64,000 nucleotides of DNA from Bacteroidota bacterium (GCA_963169645.1 CAUJCO010000004.1:93595-157594); one strand, 5' to 3'; shown: positions 10,251 to 19,975, counted from the stretch's first letter. Numbers and translations: made by a program. The notes: generated by a model from the letters alone, not told the origin.

Positions 10251-10352
10251 GAATAATGAAATAATGAAATAATGAAGTAATGAAATAATGAAATAATGAA
10301 GTAATGAAGTAATGAAGTAATGAAGTAATGAAGTAATGAAATAATGAAGTAA
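10251..10352. repeat. 8-bp tandem repeat tract (TGAAATAA / TGAAGTAA)
   Basis: About 12 head-to-tail 8-bp units that differ mainly by A or G at one position. The same unit family recurs in other gaps, for example 34501-34604 and 56040-56100. Confidence 0.9.
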
Positions 10353-10370
10353 TTAGATATAATCTTAACT

Positions 10371-10424
10371 ATTGTCTATCGTCTATTGTCTATCGTCTAT
10401 TGTCTATTATCTATCATCTAACAA
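10371..10424. repeat. 7-bp tandem repeat tract (TCTATTG / TCTATCG)
   Basis: Seven-base units alternate between TCTATTG and TCTATCG and end 3 bases before the gatB stop codon. Confidence 0.85.
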
Positions 10425-10427
10425 CTA

Positions 10428-11879
10428 TCAACTTTTTTCTTGTAATTTCTCTTGTAAGAGTGCGGTTAACTTTTTTGGGTCTGAGCTACCACGAGATAAT
10501 TTCATCACTTCACCAATAAACAAATTCAAATTTCCTTTTTTCCCGTTCTGATATTCTTTTACTTTATCCGGATATTTTTGCAAGGCTTGTTCTATCCAAT
10601 TGGATAATTCATCTGCATTGTTTGTTTGCACCAATTGTAATGCAGTAGCAATTTCTTTAGCAGTATGCTGATTACCTTCTGCCATCGACTTAAAAATTAA
10701 TTTAGCACCGGACGAACTCACGGTGTTATCATCTACTAATTGAATGATTTGTGCTATTTGATTAGGTTTCACTGCAAAATCAACAAAAGAAATGTCTATA
10801 TCTTTTAAATACGATTTTATTTCATTATTTAACCAATTTGCTGCCGCTTTATAATTTGTAGTGTGTTGGATAATTTGTAAATAATAATTGCTTATCTCTT
10901 TATCATCTGTTATTAATTGTGCATCATAAGCCGATAATTGATATGCCGACATAAATTGTTGTTTCAATACATTCGGCAATGCGGGCATGGATGCTTTGAT
11001 GGCTTCTAATTTTTCTTGCAAGATAACTACCGGTGGCAAATCTGGTTCGGGAAAATAACGATAATCGTGTGCGTTTTCTTTCGTACGTAAACTAAAGCTT
11101 GTACCGTCTGCTTGATTAAAACTACGCGTTTCTTGTTCTACCACTTCACCAGCTTCATATAAATCAATTTGGCGTTTCACTTCTACATCAATCGCACGTT
11201 TTACATTACGAATAGAATTCATATTTTTCACTTCTACCCTATTTCGATAGTTAGTTTCACCTTTTAAACGAACGGAAACATTGGCATCACAACGCATGGA
11301 ACCTTCTTCCATATTGCCATCACAAATATCTAAATATCGCACTAATTTTCGCAATTCAGTTACATAAGCATACGCTTCATCACTGCTACGAATATCCGGT
11401 TCGGAAACTATCTCTAATAATGGAATACCCGCACGATTTAAATCTATTAAAGAAAAATCCGGATCTAACTCGTGGTTATTTTTTCCGGCATCTTCTTCCA
11501 TGTGAATACGTGTAAGTGCAATTTTTTTCACTTCATCATGAACTGTAATTTCCACAAAACCACCTACACAAATGGGCAATGCATCTTGTGAAATTTGATA
11601 ACCTTTGGGTAAATCTGCGTAAAAATAATTTTTGCGAGCAAAATGGTTTTCTTTATTGATGGTACAATTTAAGGCGATGCCTAACTTAATGGCCTTTTCT
11701 AATACATCGTTATTTAATTTAGGAAGCACACCAGGCAAACCTAACGTTATTGGACTAATGTGAGAATTCGGTTCAGCTCCAAAGTCTGTTTCATCAGCAG
11801 CAAAAATCTTGGTTTTTGTGTTTAATTGCGTATGCACTTCTAAACCAATAACAATCTCATATTTATCGTAATTACTCAT
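10428..11879 (-). CDS. gatB: Asp-tRNA(Asn)/Glu-tRNA(Gln) amidotransferase subunit B
   Basis: A 483-residue subunit that binds misacylated tRNA in the GatCAB complex and helps convert Glu-tRNA(Gln) or Asp-tRNA(Asn) to the amidated form. Hallmarks are GLEVHTQLNTKTKIF near the N-terminus, ARKNYFYADLPKGYQISQ, GIPLLEIVSEPDIRSS and GSMRCDANVSVR. The C-terminal YqeY-like helical tail ends near LSRGSSDPKKLTALL. Length is standard. gatA and gatC are not in this window. The 3' end abuts a 7-bp tandem repeat tract. Confidence 0.96.
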   Translation of the reverse strand: MSNYDKYEIVIGLEVHTQLNTKTKIFAADETDFGAEPNSHISPITLGLPGVLPKLNNDVLEKAIKLGIALNCTINKENHFARKNYFYADLPKGYQISQDALPICVGGFVEITVHDEVKKIALTRIHMEEDAGKNNHELDPDFSLIDLNRAGIPLLEIVSEPDIRSSDEAYAYVTELRKLVRYLDICDGNMEEGSMRCDANVSVRLKGETNYRNRVEVKNMNSIRNVKRAIDVEVKRQIDLYEAGEVVEQETRSFNQADGTSFSLRTKENAHDYRYFPEPDLPPVVILQEKLEAIKASMPALPNVLKQQFMSAYQLSAYDAQLITDDKEISNYYLQIIQHTTNYKAAANWLNNEIKSYLKDIDISFVDFAVKPNQIAQIIQLVDDNTVSSSGAKLIFKSMAEGNQHTAKEIATALQLVQTNNADELSNWIEQALQKYPDKVKEYQNGKKGNLNLFIGEVMKLSRGSSDPKKLTALLQEKLQEKS

Positions 11880-12097
11880 AAAATAGCTTGATAAAGATAC
11901 GTTTTTGTGCTGGAATGATAAGATATAAATGTTAAATTATCAAGAAATTATTTACACAAATGCATGATTATCAATATGTTCCAAAATCACAACTTATTAA
12001 TTAATTGAGTAACAATAAGATATGAAAGCAGATATGTAATTTATTATATAATTTTGAAATAGGGATTTTTATTTGTTACTACTTATAGTGGGTTTTT

Positions 12098-12877
12098 ATG
12101 TTTCAAAGAAAACTGTTTATTCTTATAGGATTGGTGTCTTTTGTATGCTTTAGTTGTACAAAAGAAAATCAAATTAATAGAGAAACCTCACCGCTCTTAG
12201 AAGTTTTAGTAAAAACAAAAACGACACCACTTAACACCGTTGAGACATATTACTACGATGCTCAAAAGAGAGTATCTAAAATTGAATTCGTGGAAGAAGA
12301 TGGGACGAGTTATTATTATTCGTACACGTATACTGCAAATGAAGTTTCTGAATATAAAAGCAATCAACCCATCCGTGCATTAGAAGAAACCTTACCTAAC
12401 GGAACAATTCGAATGAATTGTACATCTAATCCAAGAACTTATAAATTAAATGCTGAAGGTTATTACGTTGGATATACCACCAATTGCGAATCCTTATCCA
12501 TTAAATATGATAAAAATGGTTTTATAGTGTCCGAATCTCATTTTATGATAGATTTTTCAGGAAATCAATACTTCAAAAATGATGGTAAAAACATTATTGA
12601 TATTGCCAATTCCGGTACATCATACGGTGGTGGAGAATTTACAAACAAAGATGTTTATTCATATTTTCTTGATAAAGTAAACACTATCGGAAATCAGAAT
12701 TTTGGAAAAACATTTTTAGGTAAAAGTTCTGAGAATTTAGTAAAAACAATTGCCGCGACGGCAGAAAATAATTTTGAATACACGTATGAATTTGATGAAG
12801 AAGGACGTGTTACAGCAAGTACCGTAAAAAATTTAAAATTGAATGAACAGGCAAAAACCTACTATTCATATTATTAA
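12098..12877 (+). CDS. Lipoprotein with YD-repeat-like segments
   Basis: A 259-residue product with a lipoprotein signal ending VCFSC (Cys20). The mature part contains YYYDAQKRVSKIEF and YTYEFDEEGRVTAS, which look like isolated YD/RHS-type beta repeats seen in many Bacteroidota surface lipoproteins. The function is unknown. A candidate -7 box, TAATTTTG, is at 12049-12056. The gap 11880-12097 otherwise shows nothing firm. A strong terminator follows at 12902-12924. Confidence 0.78.
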   Translation: MFQRKLFILIGLVSFVCFSCTKENQINRETSPLLEVLVKTKTTPLNTVETYYYDAQKRVSKIEFVEEDGTSYYYSYTYTANEVSEYKSNQPIRALEETLPNGTIRMNCTSNPRTYKLNAEGYYVGYTTNCESLSIKYDKNGFIVSESHFMIDFSGNQYFKNDGKNIIDIANSGTSYGGGEFTNKDVYSYFLDKVNTIGNQNFGKTFLGKSSENLVKTIAATAENNFEYTYEFDEEGRVTASTVKNLKLNEQAKTYYSYY

Positions 12878-12901
12878 TTTATTTGGTAACATAACATTCA
12901 T

Positions 12902-12924
12902 GCGGGCTGCCGAAGGCAGCCCGC
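12902..12924 (+). terminator. Strong GC-rich terminator
   Basis: GCGGGCTGCC (12902-12911), loop GAA, then GGCAGCCCGC (12915-12924) and a T-rich tail. It ends the lipoprotein gene at 12098-12877 and separates it from the convergent alaS. Confidence 0.88.
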
Positions 12925-12939
12925 TATTCTTTTAAATAG

Positions 12940-15576
12940 TTATGCATTTGTTTGTACTAAAAACAATTCTTCGGCTTGTTTTAGTACGGTTTCTATGCCA
13001 CTCGCATCAGTACCACCTGCAGTCGCATAAAATGGCTGACCGCCACCGCCACCTTTAATTGCTTTCGATAATTCTTTTATTAAATTTCCGGCATGCAATT
13101 TTGTATCTTTCACCACATTATCCGAAATAATAATGGAAATAATAGGCTTTTCATTTACGATAGATGCTACCACAAAAAATAAATTTTCGAATTCATTTTT
13201 TATATCGAATTGAATTTTTTTCAATCCATCTGCATTAACACCATCCACTTTTTCAAATAATACGTTGATATTATTTCGGTTCGTAATTTTGGTTCGTAAT
13301 TGTTGTTTTAGCAATTCCACTTTTTCATTTTGGAATTTTTCTATTTCATTTTTCAATGTAGAAGTTTCCTCTTGCAAAGCATGGATGGATTTGATAATAT
13401 CCTTTGGATTTTTCAACACCTCTTTTACTGCATTATATTGTTTAATGATTTCATTCGTATAGTGCAATGCCATTTCACCACAAACTGCCTCTATCCTTCT
13501 AACACCGGCTGCAACCGCACTTTCCGAAGTAATTTTAAACAAGCCGATTTCACCGGTATTTCCAACATGTGTACCACCACAAAGCTCGATAGAATATTTT
13601 TCATCCATAATTACCACTCGAACAGTATCGCCATATTTCTCACCAAACAATGCCATTGCACCTAATTTCATAGCATCTTCCTTAGGCATTTCTTTTATCA
13701 CCACCGGAATATTTAGTCGTATTTTTTCATTGACTAATTGTTCTACTTGTGTAATTTCTTCTTCTGTTAATTTAGCAAAATGAGAGAAATCGAAACGTAC
13801 GTATTCACTATTATTCAATGAGCCTTTTTGGGCAATGTGCGTACCTAAAACACGTTGCAATGCAGCTTGCAATAAATGTGTTGCAGAGTGATGTATCGTT
13901 GTTTTTAAACGGGTGTCCGGATTCACTTTTGCTATTACATCGCCATCAAGTTGTTCCGGAATGGCATCGGTATAATGCACAATTAAATCATTTTCTTTTT
14001 TGGTATCTGTAATAATAACTTCTGAGTTGTTTATATGCAAGTTTCCGGTATCACCTACTTGTCCACCACTTTCCGCATAAAATGGTGTAGTTTCTAAAAC
14101 CAATTGAAATTGTTCTTTTCCTTTGGCTTTTATCTTTCTATATTTTAATATTTTTGTTTTAATCTCTAATGTATCATAGCCTACAAAAACAGATTTCCCA
14201 TCTTGCAAGGTTATCCAATCATCCACACTTAATTCGGTAGCAGCTCTACTTCTTTCTTTTTGTTTTTTCAATTCTTCTTCAAAGCCTGCTTCATCAACTA
14301 TTAAGCCATTTTCAGCGGCAATTAAATTTGTCAAATCAATTGGAAAACCGTATGTATCCAGCAACTCAAATGCGGCTTTTCCATCTATTTTTTTATCGGA
14401 ATCTTTAATGATTGAATCCAATCTTTTCAATCCATTTTCTAATGTTTTTAAGAAAGAATTTTCTTCTTCTAAAATTACTTTAGCTACAAACTCTTCTTGT
14501 TTTTTTAATTCAGGAAAAACATTTTCAAATTGTGTAGCCAATACCGGAACCAATAAGTGCATTAATGGTTCTTTGCGTTCCAGATAAGTAAAATAATAGC
14601 GAACAGCTCTTCTTAAAATACGTCGAATTACATAACCGGCTCCGGTGTTACTTGGCAATTGACCATCTGCAATGGTAAACGCAACAGCTCGAATATGGTC
14701 GGCTAACACACGAAATGAAATCGCTTCTTTGCTATCGCTTCTATCGTATTTTTTATGCACTAAATTTTCTGTTGCTGCAATTGTTCCGGAAAAAACATCG
14801 GTATCATAATTAGATGTTTTACCTTGCAACACTCGCACCAATCGTTCGAATCCCATTCCGGTATCGACATGTTTTGCAGGCAACAACTCGAGGTTTCCAT
14901 CTTTTTTGCGATTGAATTGAATAAATACATTATTCCAAATTTCAATTACTTGAGGATGATCCGCATTAACTAATGTTGCACCATCTACTGCACGGCGTTC
15001 TTCATCGGTACGGCAATCTACATGTATTTCCGTACAAGGGCCGCACGGTCCGGTATCACCCATTTCCCAAAAATTATCTTTTTTATTTCCGAGTAAAATT
15101 CTGTCTTCAGCTATTACTTTCTTCCATTCGTCATACGCTTCTGTATCTTTCGGAATATTTTCTGCTTCATTTCCTTCAAAGATGGTAACATACAATCTAT
15201 CTTTATCTAATTTCAAGACTTCTGTCAGTAATTCCCAACTCCAAGCAATAGCTTCTTTTTTAAAATAATCGCCAAAGCTCCAATTTCCAAGCATCTCAAA
15301 CATAGTATGATGATACGTATCTACACCTACTTCTTCTAAATCGTTGTGTTTACCGGAAACACGCAAACATTTTTGTGTGTCGGCAATACGTGGATTACTA
15401 GGCTTACCAATTCCTAAGAAAAAATCTTTGAAAGGCGCCATTCCTGAATTGATAAACAATAAAGTGGGATCATTTTTTACAACCATTGGAGCTGATGGTA
15501 CAATTTGATGTCCTTTACTCTTAAAAAAATCTAAAAATGCTTGTCGGATTTCTTTTGCAGATAAGTTATTTTCCAT
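12940..15576 (-). CDS. alaS: Alanine-tRNA ligase
   Basis: An 878-residue full-length AlaRS. The class II catalytic core is at the N-terminus (DPTLLFINSGMAPFKDFFLG, then GDTGPCGPCTEIHVD). The editing domain has the zinc motif HHSATHLLQAAL and the distal CGGTHVGNTGEIG. The C-terminal Ala-rich region ends with a GGGGGQPFYATAGG motif typical of the C-Ala/DHHA1 domain. A -7 box lies only 5 bases before the ATG (15582-15589), so the mRNA may be nearly leaderless. Confidence 0.97.
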   Translation of the reverse strand: MENNLSAKEIRQAFLDFFKSKGHQIVPSAPMVVKNDPTLLFINSGMAPFKDFFLGIGKPSNPRIADTQKCLRVSGKHNDLEEVGVDTYHHTMFEMLGNWSFGDYFKKEAIAWSWELLTEVLKLDKDRLYVTIFEGNEAENIPKDTEAYDEWKKVIAEDRILLGNKKDNFWEMGDTGPCGPCTEIHVDCRTDEERRAVDGATLVNADHPQVIEIWNNVFIQFNRKKDGNLELLPAKHVDTGMGFERLVRVLQGKTSNYDTDVFSGTIAATENLVHKKYDRSDSKEAISFRVLADHIRAVAFTIADGQLPSNTGAGYVIRRILRRAVRYYFTYLERKEPLMHLLVPVLATQFENVFPELKKQEEFVAKVILEEENSFLKTLENGLKRLDSIIKDSDKKIDGKAAFELLDTYGFPIDLTNLIAAENGLIVDEAGFEEELKKQKERSRAATELSVDDWITLQDGKSVFVGYDTLEIKTKILKYRKIKAKGKEQFQLVLETTPFYAESGGQVGDTGNLHINNSEVIITDTKKENDLIVHYTDAIPEQLDGDVIAKVNPDTRLKTTIHHSATHLLQAALQRVLGTHIAQKGSLNNSEYVRFDFSHFAKLTEEEITQVEQLVNEKIRLNIPVVIKEMPKEDAMKLGAMALFGEKYGDTVRVVIMDEKYSIELCGGTHVGNTGEIGLFKITSESAVAAGVRRIEAVCGEMALHYTNEIIKQYNAVKEVLKNPKDIIKSIHALQEETSTLKNEIEKFQNEKVELLKQQLRTKITNRNNINVLFEKVDGVNADGLKKIQFDIKNEFENLFFVVASIVNEKPIISIIISDNVVKDTKLHAGNLIKELSKAIKGGGGGQPFYATAGGTDASGIETVLKQAEELFLVQTNA

Positions 15577-15581
15577 ACTGC

Positions 15582-15589
15582 AAAAATAC
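15582..15589 (-). promoter_or_regulatory. -7 box immediately upstream of alaS
   Basis: TATTTTTG on the minus strand matches TAnnTTTG and ends 5 bases before the ATG. A start of transcription 4-7 bases downstream would be at or next to the start codon. Confidence 0.5.
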
Positions 15590-15677
15590 AGAATTGTAGG
15601 TCAATTTTTATACCATCGAATTTTAAGGAAAAATGGTATTTTTCCAACATTCACAAATAAAATAAAAATAGTGTGCC

Positions 15678-15911
15678 TTACTTTCTATCTCTCCAATAGT
15701 TATTCGCCGCTGCAATTGTTTGGAAGTTGATAGCAATTACTTGACTTGCTGCTGTTAAAGCATCGGGATCGTTGGCGTATTGCGGTCGTAGTTTATGCAA
15801 AACTTCTGCATCCGGTTGTGTATATTTTACGCCGCGACGGCTGAGCGTTATTGCCAATTCAAATCCTTGTTGAGGTGTATCTGTAATTAATGACGTTAAC
15901 CAAGTATCCAT
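15678..15911 (-). CDS. Small hypothetical protein (77 aa)
   Basis: The product MDTWLTSLITDTPQQGFELA... is 77 residues, soluble, amphipathic and helical, with no signal peptide. Its balanced composition (Ala, Arg, Gln, Pro) contrasts with the Ile/Phe/Leu-heavy shadow reading frames of this AT-rich genome, which supports a real gene. No family is recognised. It lies between alaS and the divergent flavoprotein gene at 16017. Confidence 0.55.
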   Translation of the reverse strand: MDTWLTSLITDTPQQGFELAITLSRRGVKYTQPDAEVLHKLRPQYANDPDALTAASQVIAINFQTIAAANNYWRDRK

Positions 15912-15998
15912 AAAACTATTTTAAACAACTTAAATTTATCTAAAATAACCATATTTTCAAATATTGAAACAATAACCATTTCAAAAATGAGATTTTTG

Positions 15999-16006
15999 TA
16001 CTTTTG
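15999..16006 (+). promoter_or_regulatory. -7 box of the flavoprotein gene
   Basis: TACTTTTG matches TAnnTTTG and ends 10 bases before the ATG at 16017. Confidence 0.5.
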
Positions 16007-16016
16007 ATAACTTCTA

Positions 16017-17228
16017 ATGAAATCAAAAAAACGATTAATTATTGTGGGCGGTGGTGCTGCCGGAATATTTGCTGCTATTGAAGTGGCAAAAAACCAACCT
16101 CAGTTGGAAATTATAGTTTTAGAACAAGGTAACGAAGTATTGGAAAAAGTAAAAATTTCGGGCGGTGGTAGATGCAATGTTACAAATGCATGTTTTGAAC
16201 CGAAAGAATTAATTAAATATTATCCGCGAGGAAGCAAAGAATTACTTTCACCTTTTTTTGTTTTTAATTGTGAGCATACAGTTGAATGGTTTACGCAAAA
16301 AGGTGTAACATTAAAAACAGAAGAAGATGGTCGAATATTTCCCATAAGCAATCGCTCACAAACCATCATAGATTGTTTATTGGAACAAGCACGTTTACAT
16401 CATGTTCAAATAATAAAACAAACAAAAGTAACGCATCTCTCCTATTCTACTCATTTTATTATTAACACAACCACAACACAGTTTACTGCAGATTATCTAT
16501 TAATAACAAGTGGAAATAATGCCACGATTTGGAAACTGTTAAAACAACTTGGGCACCACATTATTGCTGGTGTTCCGTCTTTATTTACATTCAACATTAA
16601 AAGTGAATTACTAAAAAATTTAGAAGGAATTTCCTTTCCAAATGCAACATGCTCTTTACTTAATTCCAAAATAAATACAAATGGTGCAATATTAATTACA
16701 CATGTAGGATTGAGCGGACCGGCGATACTCAAACTATCTGCATTTGCAGCAAGAGATTTAAATGAGAGAAATTATCAATTTGACATACAAATAAATTGGT
16801 TGAATGAGAAAATAGATGCAGTAATACATCAACTGAAAGAAGAAAAAAATAAGCAAGCAAAAAAACAACTACAGAATTTCTTTTTCAAAGAAATACCACA
16901 TCGCTTTTGGCTAAAAGTTTTAGACATAAATGGAATAGCACCCATAAAATTAGTAGCTGATTTAAGCAAGAATGACATGCAAAATATTGCACAGACTTTA
17001 ACCCAATCTACATTTCAAGTAACATCTAAAAACAGTAATAAAGATGAGTTTGTTACTGCCGGTGGCGTTGATTTGCGAGAAGTAGATTTTAAAACGATGC
17101 AAAGTAAAATAATACCAAGTTTGTATTTTGCAGGTGAAGTTTTAAATATGGATGCTGTTACCGGTGGATTTAATTTTCAAGCGGCATGGACTACTGCGTA
17201 TATTGCAGGAAATAATATTGGAAAATGA
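16017..17228 (+). CDS. HI0933/YhiN-family FAD-dependent oxidoreductase
   Basis: A 403-residue flavoprotein. The N-terminal dinucleotide-binding motif is VGGGAAGIFAAIEVAK, followed by VLEQGNEVLEKVKISGGGRCNVTN, the signature of the HI0933-like (aminoacetone oxidase/BaiN-type) family. The C-terminal FAD-contact region reads TAGGVDLREVDFKTMQSK and GEVLNMDAVTGGFNFQAAW. The physiological substrate of the family is poorly defined. A DUF4199 gene follows after 38 bases. Confidence 0.92.
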   Translation: MKSKKRLIIVGGGAAGIFAAIEVAKNQPQLEIIVLEQGNEVLEKVKISGGGRCNVTNACFEPKELIKYYPRGSKELLSPFFVFNCEHTVEWFTQKGVTLKTEEDGRIFPISNRSQTIIDCLLEQARLHHVQIIKQTKVTHLSYSTHFIINTTTTQFTADYLLITSGNNATIWKLLKQLGHHIIAGVPSLFTFNIKSELLKNLEGISFPNATCSLLNSKINTNGAILITHVGLSGPAILKLSAFAARDLNERNYQFDIQINWLNEKIDAVIHQLKEEKNKQAKKQLQNFFFKEIPHRFWLKVLDINGIAPIKLVADLSKNDMQNIAQTLTQSTFQVTSKNSNKDEFVTAGGVDLREVDFKTMQSKIIPSLYFAGEVLNMDAVTGGFNFQAAWTTAYIAGNNIGK

Positions 17229-17243
17229 AGTACAAAAAATGAT

Positions 17244-17251
17244 TAATTTTG
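17244..17251 (+). promoter_or_regulatory. -7 box of the DUF4199 gene
   Basis: TAATTTTG matches TAnnTTTG and ends 15 bases before the ATG at 17267, so this gene may have its own promoter. Confidence 0.45.
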
Positions 17252-17266
17252 ATAAAAAAATAAAGT

Positions 17267-17785
17267 ATGAGTGAAGTAGAAAAAACAACAATAGATGTAC
17301 AACCTGTTGCCATACGTTTTGGAATTATTGCAGCATTTGTATCTGTTTTATCATCTGTTATTTTATTTATTTTAAATATAGAATTCAATAGCATCTCAAA
17401 GTGGATTCCAACCTTAGCAATGATATCCATTATTTTGGCTGCTCAAAAACAAATTGTAAAAATAAATGCACCACATTTATTTTCGCTTGGAAAATTATTT
17501 AAAGTAGGTTTTATTATTACGTTGATTGCTTCTATTGCAATGCTTGTATATTTCTTTTTATATTCCAATTATATTGCACCTGATTTCATGGATAAAGTGT
17601 TAGAAATTAGTCGTGCGGAAATGGTGGAAAAAGGGTTAAGTGAAGAACAGATAGAAACAGGTATTGAGATGACAAAAAAATTCATGTCGCCTATTTCCAT
17701 GATGGTGATTAGTTTCATCGTAAGTGTAATATTAGGCTCACTCACCTCACTAATTGGTGCAGCTATTTTCAGAAACGAGCAATAA
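17267..17785 (+). CDS. DUF4199-type membrane protein
   Basis: A 172-residue integral membrane protein with four hydrophobic segments (about 15-38, 44-60, 80-100 and 145-168). A polar loop between the third and fourth (MEKGLSEEQIETGIEMTKKFMSP) is characteristic of DUF4199 proteins in Bacteroidota. No enzymatic residues are apparent and the role is unknown. Confidence 0.82.
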   Translation: MSEVEKTTIDVQPVAIRFGIIAAFVSVLSSVILFILNIEFNSISKWIPTLAMISIILAAQKQIVKINAPHLFSLGKLFKVGFIITLIASIAMLVYFFLYSNYIAPDFMDKVLEISRAEMVEKGLSEEQIETGIEMTKKFMSPISMMVISFIVSVILGSLTSLIGAAIFRNEQ

Positions 17786-17788
17786 CAA

Positions 17789-17944
17789 CTATTTTGTTTC
17801 TACGATAACAGATGTACTCGGATTAGAGATATCTCCATTGGAATAAAAAACCTTGACATAATATTCGTACGTTTTATTTTCTTGTATCGATGTATCTGTA
17901 AACGATAAATATTTAGGAATACACATTAAATAAATCGGTTGCAT
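17789..17944 (-). pseudogene. Remnant of a fibronectin type III domain protein
   Basis: The minus strand from 17944 to the TAG at 17789-17791 encodes 51 residues that read like the last strands of a fibronectin III domain: FTDTSIQENKTYEYYVKVFY and a terminal SNPSTSVIVETK. An in-frame TAG lies two codons upstream of the first ATG, so no larger protein is possible. It is most likely the decayed 3' end of a larger surface protein gene, now squeezed between the DUF4199 and methyltransferase genes. The alternative is a chance reading frame, which the domain-like pattern makes less likely. Confidence 0.5.
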
Positions 17945-17995
17945 TATCTTCTATTTAAGCATTCGGGAAGATTGATTGAGTATTCGATAAAAAAA

Positions 17996-18910
17996 ATGAA
18001 AAAATCACTAATATTGTGTATGCATTCCATTCACACCATTTATCCGTCAAATTTTAGCGCTTACGAACTAATTGATTCCGGAGATTTTCAAAAATTAGAA
18101 CGGTTCGGACAGTACATTACCATACGACCGGAGCCACAAGCTATTTGGAATAAGAAATTATCAGATGCTGATTGGAAAAAGCAAGCACACGTTCAGTTTG
18201 AAAGCATTACCTCATCGAATGGAAAATGGAATTTTTTAAAAAAGATGCCGGACAATTGGACCATAGATTACCATCATAGCCAATTACAAATTTCATTTAA
18301 TTTGGCATTAACCAAATTTAAACATGTTGGAATATTTCCGGAGCAAAGTGTGAATTGGGATTTTATTTTTCAAAAAACCAACGCCATTAAACAAAAAATT
18401 AGTGATGTAAAGGTATTGAATTTATTTGCTTACACCGGCGGAGCCAGTTTAGCGGCAAATGCTGCAGGTGCAGAAACATATCATGTTGACTCTATCAAAC
18501 AAGTGGTAAGTTGGGCGAACAGAAATATGGAATTATCCAAACAAAAAGATATACGTTGGGTAGTGGAAGATGCGGTAAAATTTGTAAAGAGAGAACGAAA
18601 AAGAGGCAAAATTTATCAAGGAATTATATTAGATCCACCGGCGTATGGACATGGAACAGATGGTGAAAAATGGAAATTAGAAGATCAGATTAATGAGATG
18701 ATTTTTGATACGCTTTCTTTATTAGATAAAGAGCATTCGTTTTATCTGCTCAATACGTATTCACTCGGGTTTTCGTCGCTAATAATTGAAAATTTAATAG
18801 CAGATAATCTTCAAAAAACAGGATTAAATGTAACGCCGGAATTTGGTGAATTATATATTCCATCTGCAACCCAACAAAAATTACCATTAGGTGTATATTG
18901 TCGCTTTTAA
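17996..18910 (+). CDS. Class I SAM-dependent methyltransferase (RlmI-like)
   Basis: A Rossmann-fold methyltransferase of about 304 residues. It has the SAM-binding motif VLNLFAYTGGASLAA, then HVDSIKQVVSWANRNMELS, VVEDAVKFVKRE and the catalytic-loop motif ILDPPAYGHG, as in RlmI/RlmK-type rRNA cytosine methyltransferases that lack the PUA domain. RNA is the probable substrate (inference). The frame is open back to an ATG at 17939, but those codons overlap the fibronectin remnant; 17996 or 18020 is more plausible. Its stop codon overlaps the convergent argE-like stop, sharing bases 18908-18909. Confidence 0.85.
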   Translation: MKKSLILCMHSIHTIYPSNFSAYELIDSGDFQKLERFGQYITIRPEPQAIWNKKLSDADWKKQAHVQFESITSSNGKWNFLKKMPDNWTIDYHHSQLQISFNLALTKFKHVGIFPEQSVNWDFIFQKTNAIKQKISDVKVLNLFAYTGGASLAANAAGAETYHVDSIKQVVSWANRNMELSKQKDIRWVVEDAVKFVKRERKRGKIYQGIILDPPAYGHGTDGEKWKLEDQINEMIFDTLSLLDKEHSFYLLNTYSLGFSSLIIENLIADNLQKTGLNVTPEFGELYIPSATQQKLPLGVYCRF

Positions 18911-19974
18911 ACAATATGTTCTAAGAGTTTTTTATACAATTCATATCCATCTTCTATTTCTTTTATATAGATAAATTCATCTGCTGTATGAGATCGTTCG
19001 GATTTTCCGGGTCCCATTTTAATGCTAGGAATTTTCAACAAGGCTTGGTCAGAAAGTGTAGAAGAACCAAAAGTTTCTATACCTAATTTTTCAGCGGTCT
19101 TAACTACTAAATGGTCTTTATCTATTTGAGATGGTTGTAAGCGTGTGGAACGAGCTTTAATGCTTGCTTTCACATTATCGCTTATAATTTCTAAGAGCTG
19201 ATCGCTGTTGTATTCCGGAATGGTACGAACATCAATTGTATATTTGCAAATATCGGGAACAACATTGTGTTGTGTTCCGGCATGTATCATACTTACAGTC
19301 ATTTTCACCGGACCTAAAACCGGATTAATTTTTTTGAATTGATAATTTTGAAACCATTGAACATCAACCATAGCCAAATAAATAGCATTTAAACCTTCGT
19401 TTCTAGCGGCATGTCCGGCTTTCCCTTTCACTTCAGCATCAATTACAATTAATCCTTTTTCGGCAATGGCCATTTTCATTTCAGTTGGCTCGCCTACTAT
19501 CGCAAATTCACAGCCGGAAGTGATGTCTTCTAAAATTTCAATTCCATTTTTTCCTGAAATTTCTTCTTCTGCTGTAGCAGCAAATAGGAAATTATATTTT
19601 AAATCTTCTTGCTCGTAAAAATGTAAAAAGGTAGCTAATAATGTTATTAAAGCAGCACCGGCATCATTGCTACCTAATCCAAATAATTTTCCATCTTCCA
19701 CTTCTGCATTAAACGGATTTTTATTCCAACCATTTACAGGTTTCACCGTATCAATATGAGAATTTAATAAGATGGTAGGTTTTAAAAAATTAAAGTGCTT
19801 ATTCTTAATCCATGTGTTGTTTAATTTCGATTCAAATGGAATTTTGTGTGCTTTAAGAAATTTGCGAATGACTTCAGCCGCTTTTTCTTCTTCTTTACTA
19901 AACGAAGTAGTTTCGATGAGTTTTTTCAATAACTCGATGCATTCAATCAGTGGATTTTCAATTTTCTTCGACAT
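18907..19974 (-). CDS. argE: M20 family deacetylase, ArgE-like (N-acyl-ornithine/citrulline deacetylase)
   Basis: A 355-residue zinc aminoacylase of the M20 family. Metal and catalytic motifs are SHIDTV (His ligand and Asp), GLGSNDAGAA, ATAEEEISG (general-base Glu plus ligand), GEPTEMK, and RSHTADEFI near the C-terminus. It lies 1 base downstream of argB, so it should act in arginine synthesis. Bacteroidota use N-acetyl- or N-succinyl-citrulline and ornithine intermediates, so the exact acyl group cannot be told from sequence. Confidence 0.88.
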   Translation of the reverse strand: MSKKIENPLIECIELLKKLIETTSFSKEEEKAAEVIRKFLKAHKIPFESKLNNTWIKNKHFNFLKPTILLNSHIDTVKPVNGWNKNPFNAEVEDGKLFGLGSNDAGAALITLLATFLHFYEQEDLKYNFLFAATAEEEISGKNGIEILEDITSGCEFAIVGEPTEMKMAIAEKGLIVIDAEVKGKAGHAARNEGLNAIYLAMVDVQWFQNYQFKKINPVLGPVKMTVSMIHAGTQHNVVPDICKYTIDVRTIPEYNSDQLLEIISDNVKASIKARSTRLQPSQIDKDHLVVKTAEKLGIETFGSSTLSDQALLKIPSIKMGPGKSERSHTADEFIYIKEIEDGYELYKKLLEHIV

Positions 19975-19975
19975 C

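Noticed and set aside
11976..11992. AAAATCACAAC match to the repeat end, as a second antirepeat
   Set aside because: Only about 11 bases match, no structure follows, and it is far from the cas genes; probably chance in AT-rich DNA.
17939..17995. Upstream extension of the methyltransferase gene to the ATG at 17939
   Set aside because: These codons have no family similarity and overlap the fibronectin remnant; a later Met is more likely.
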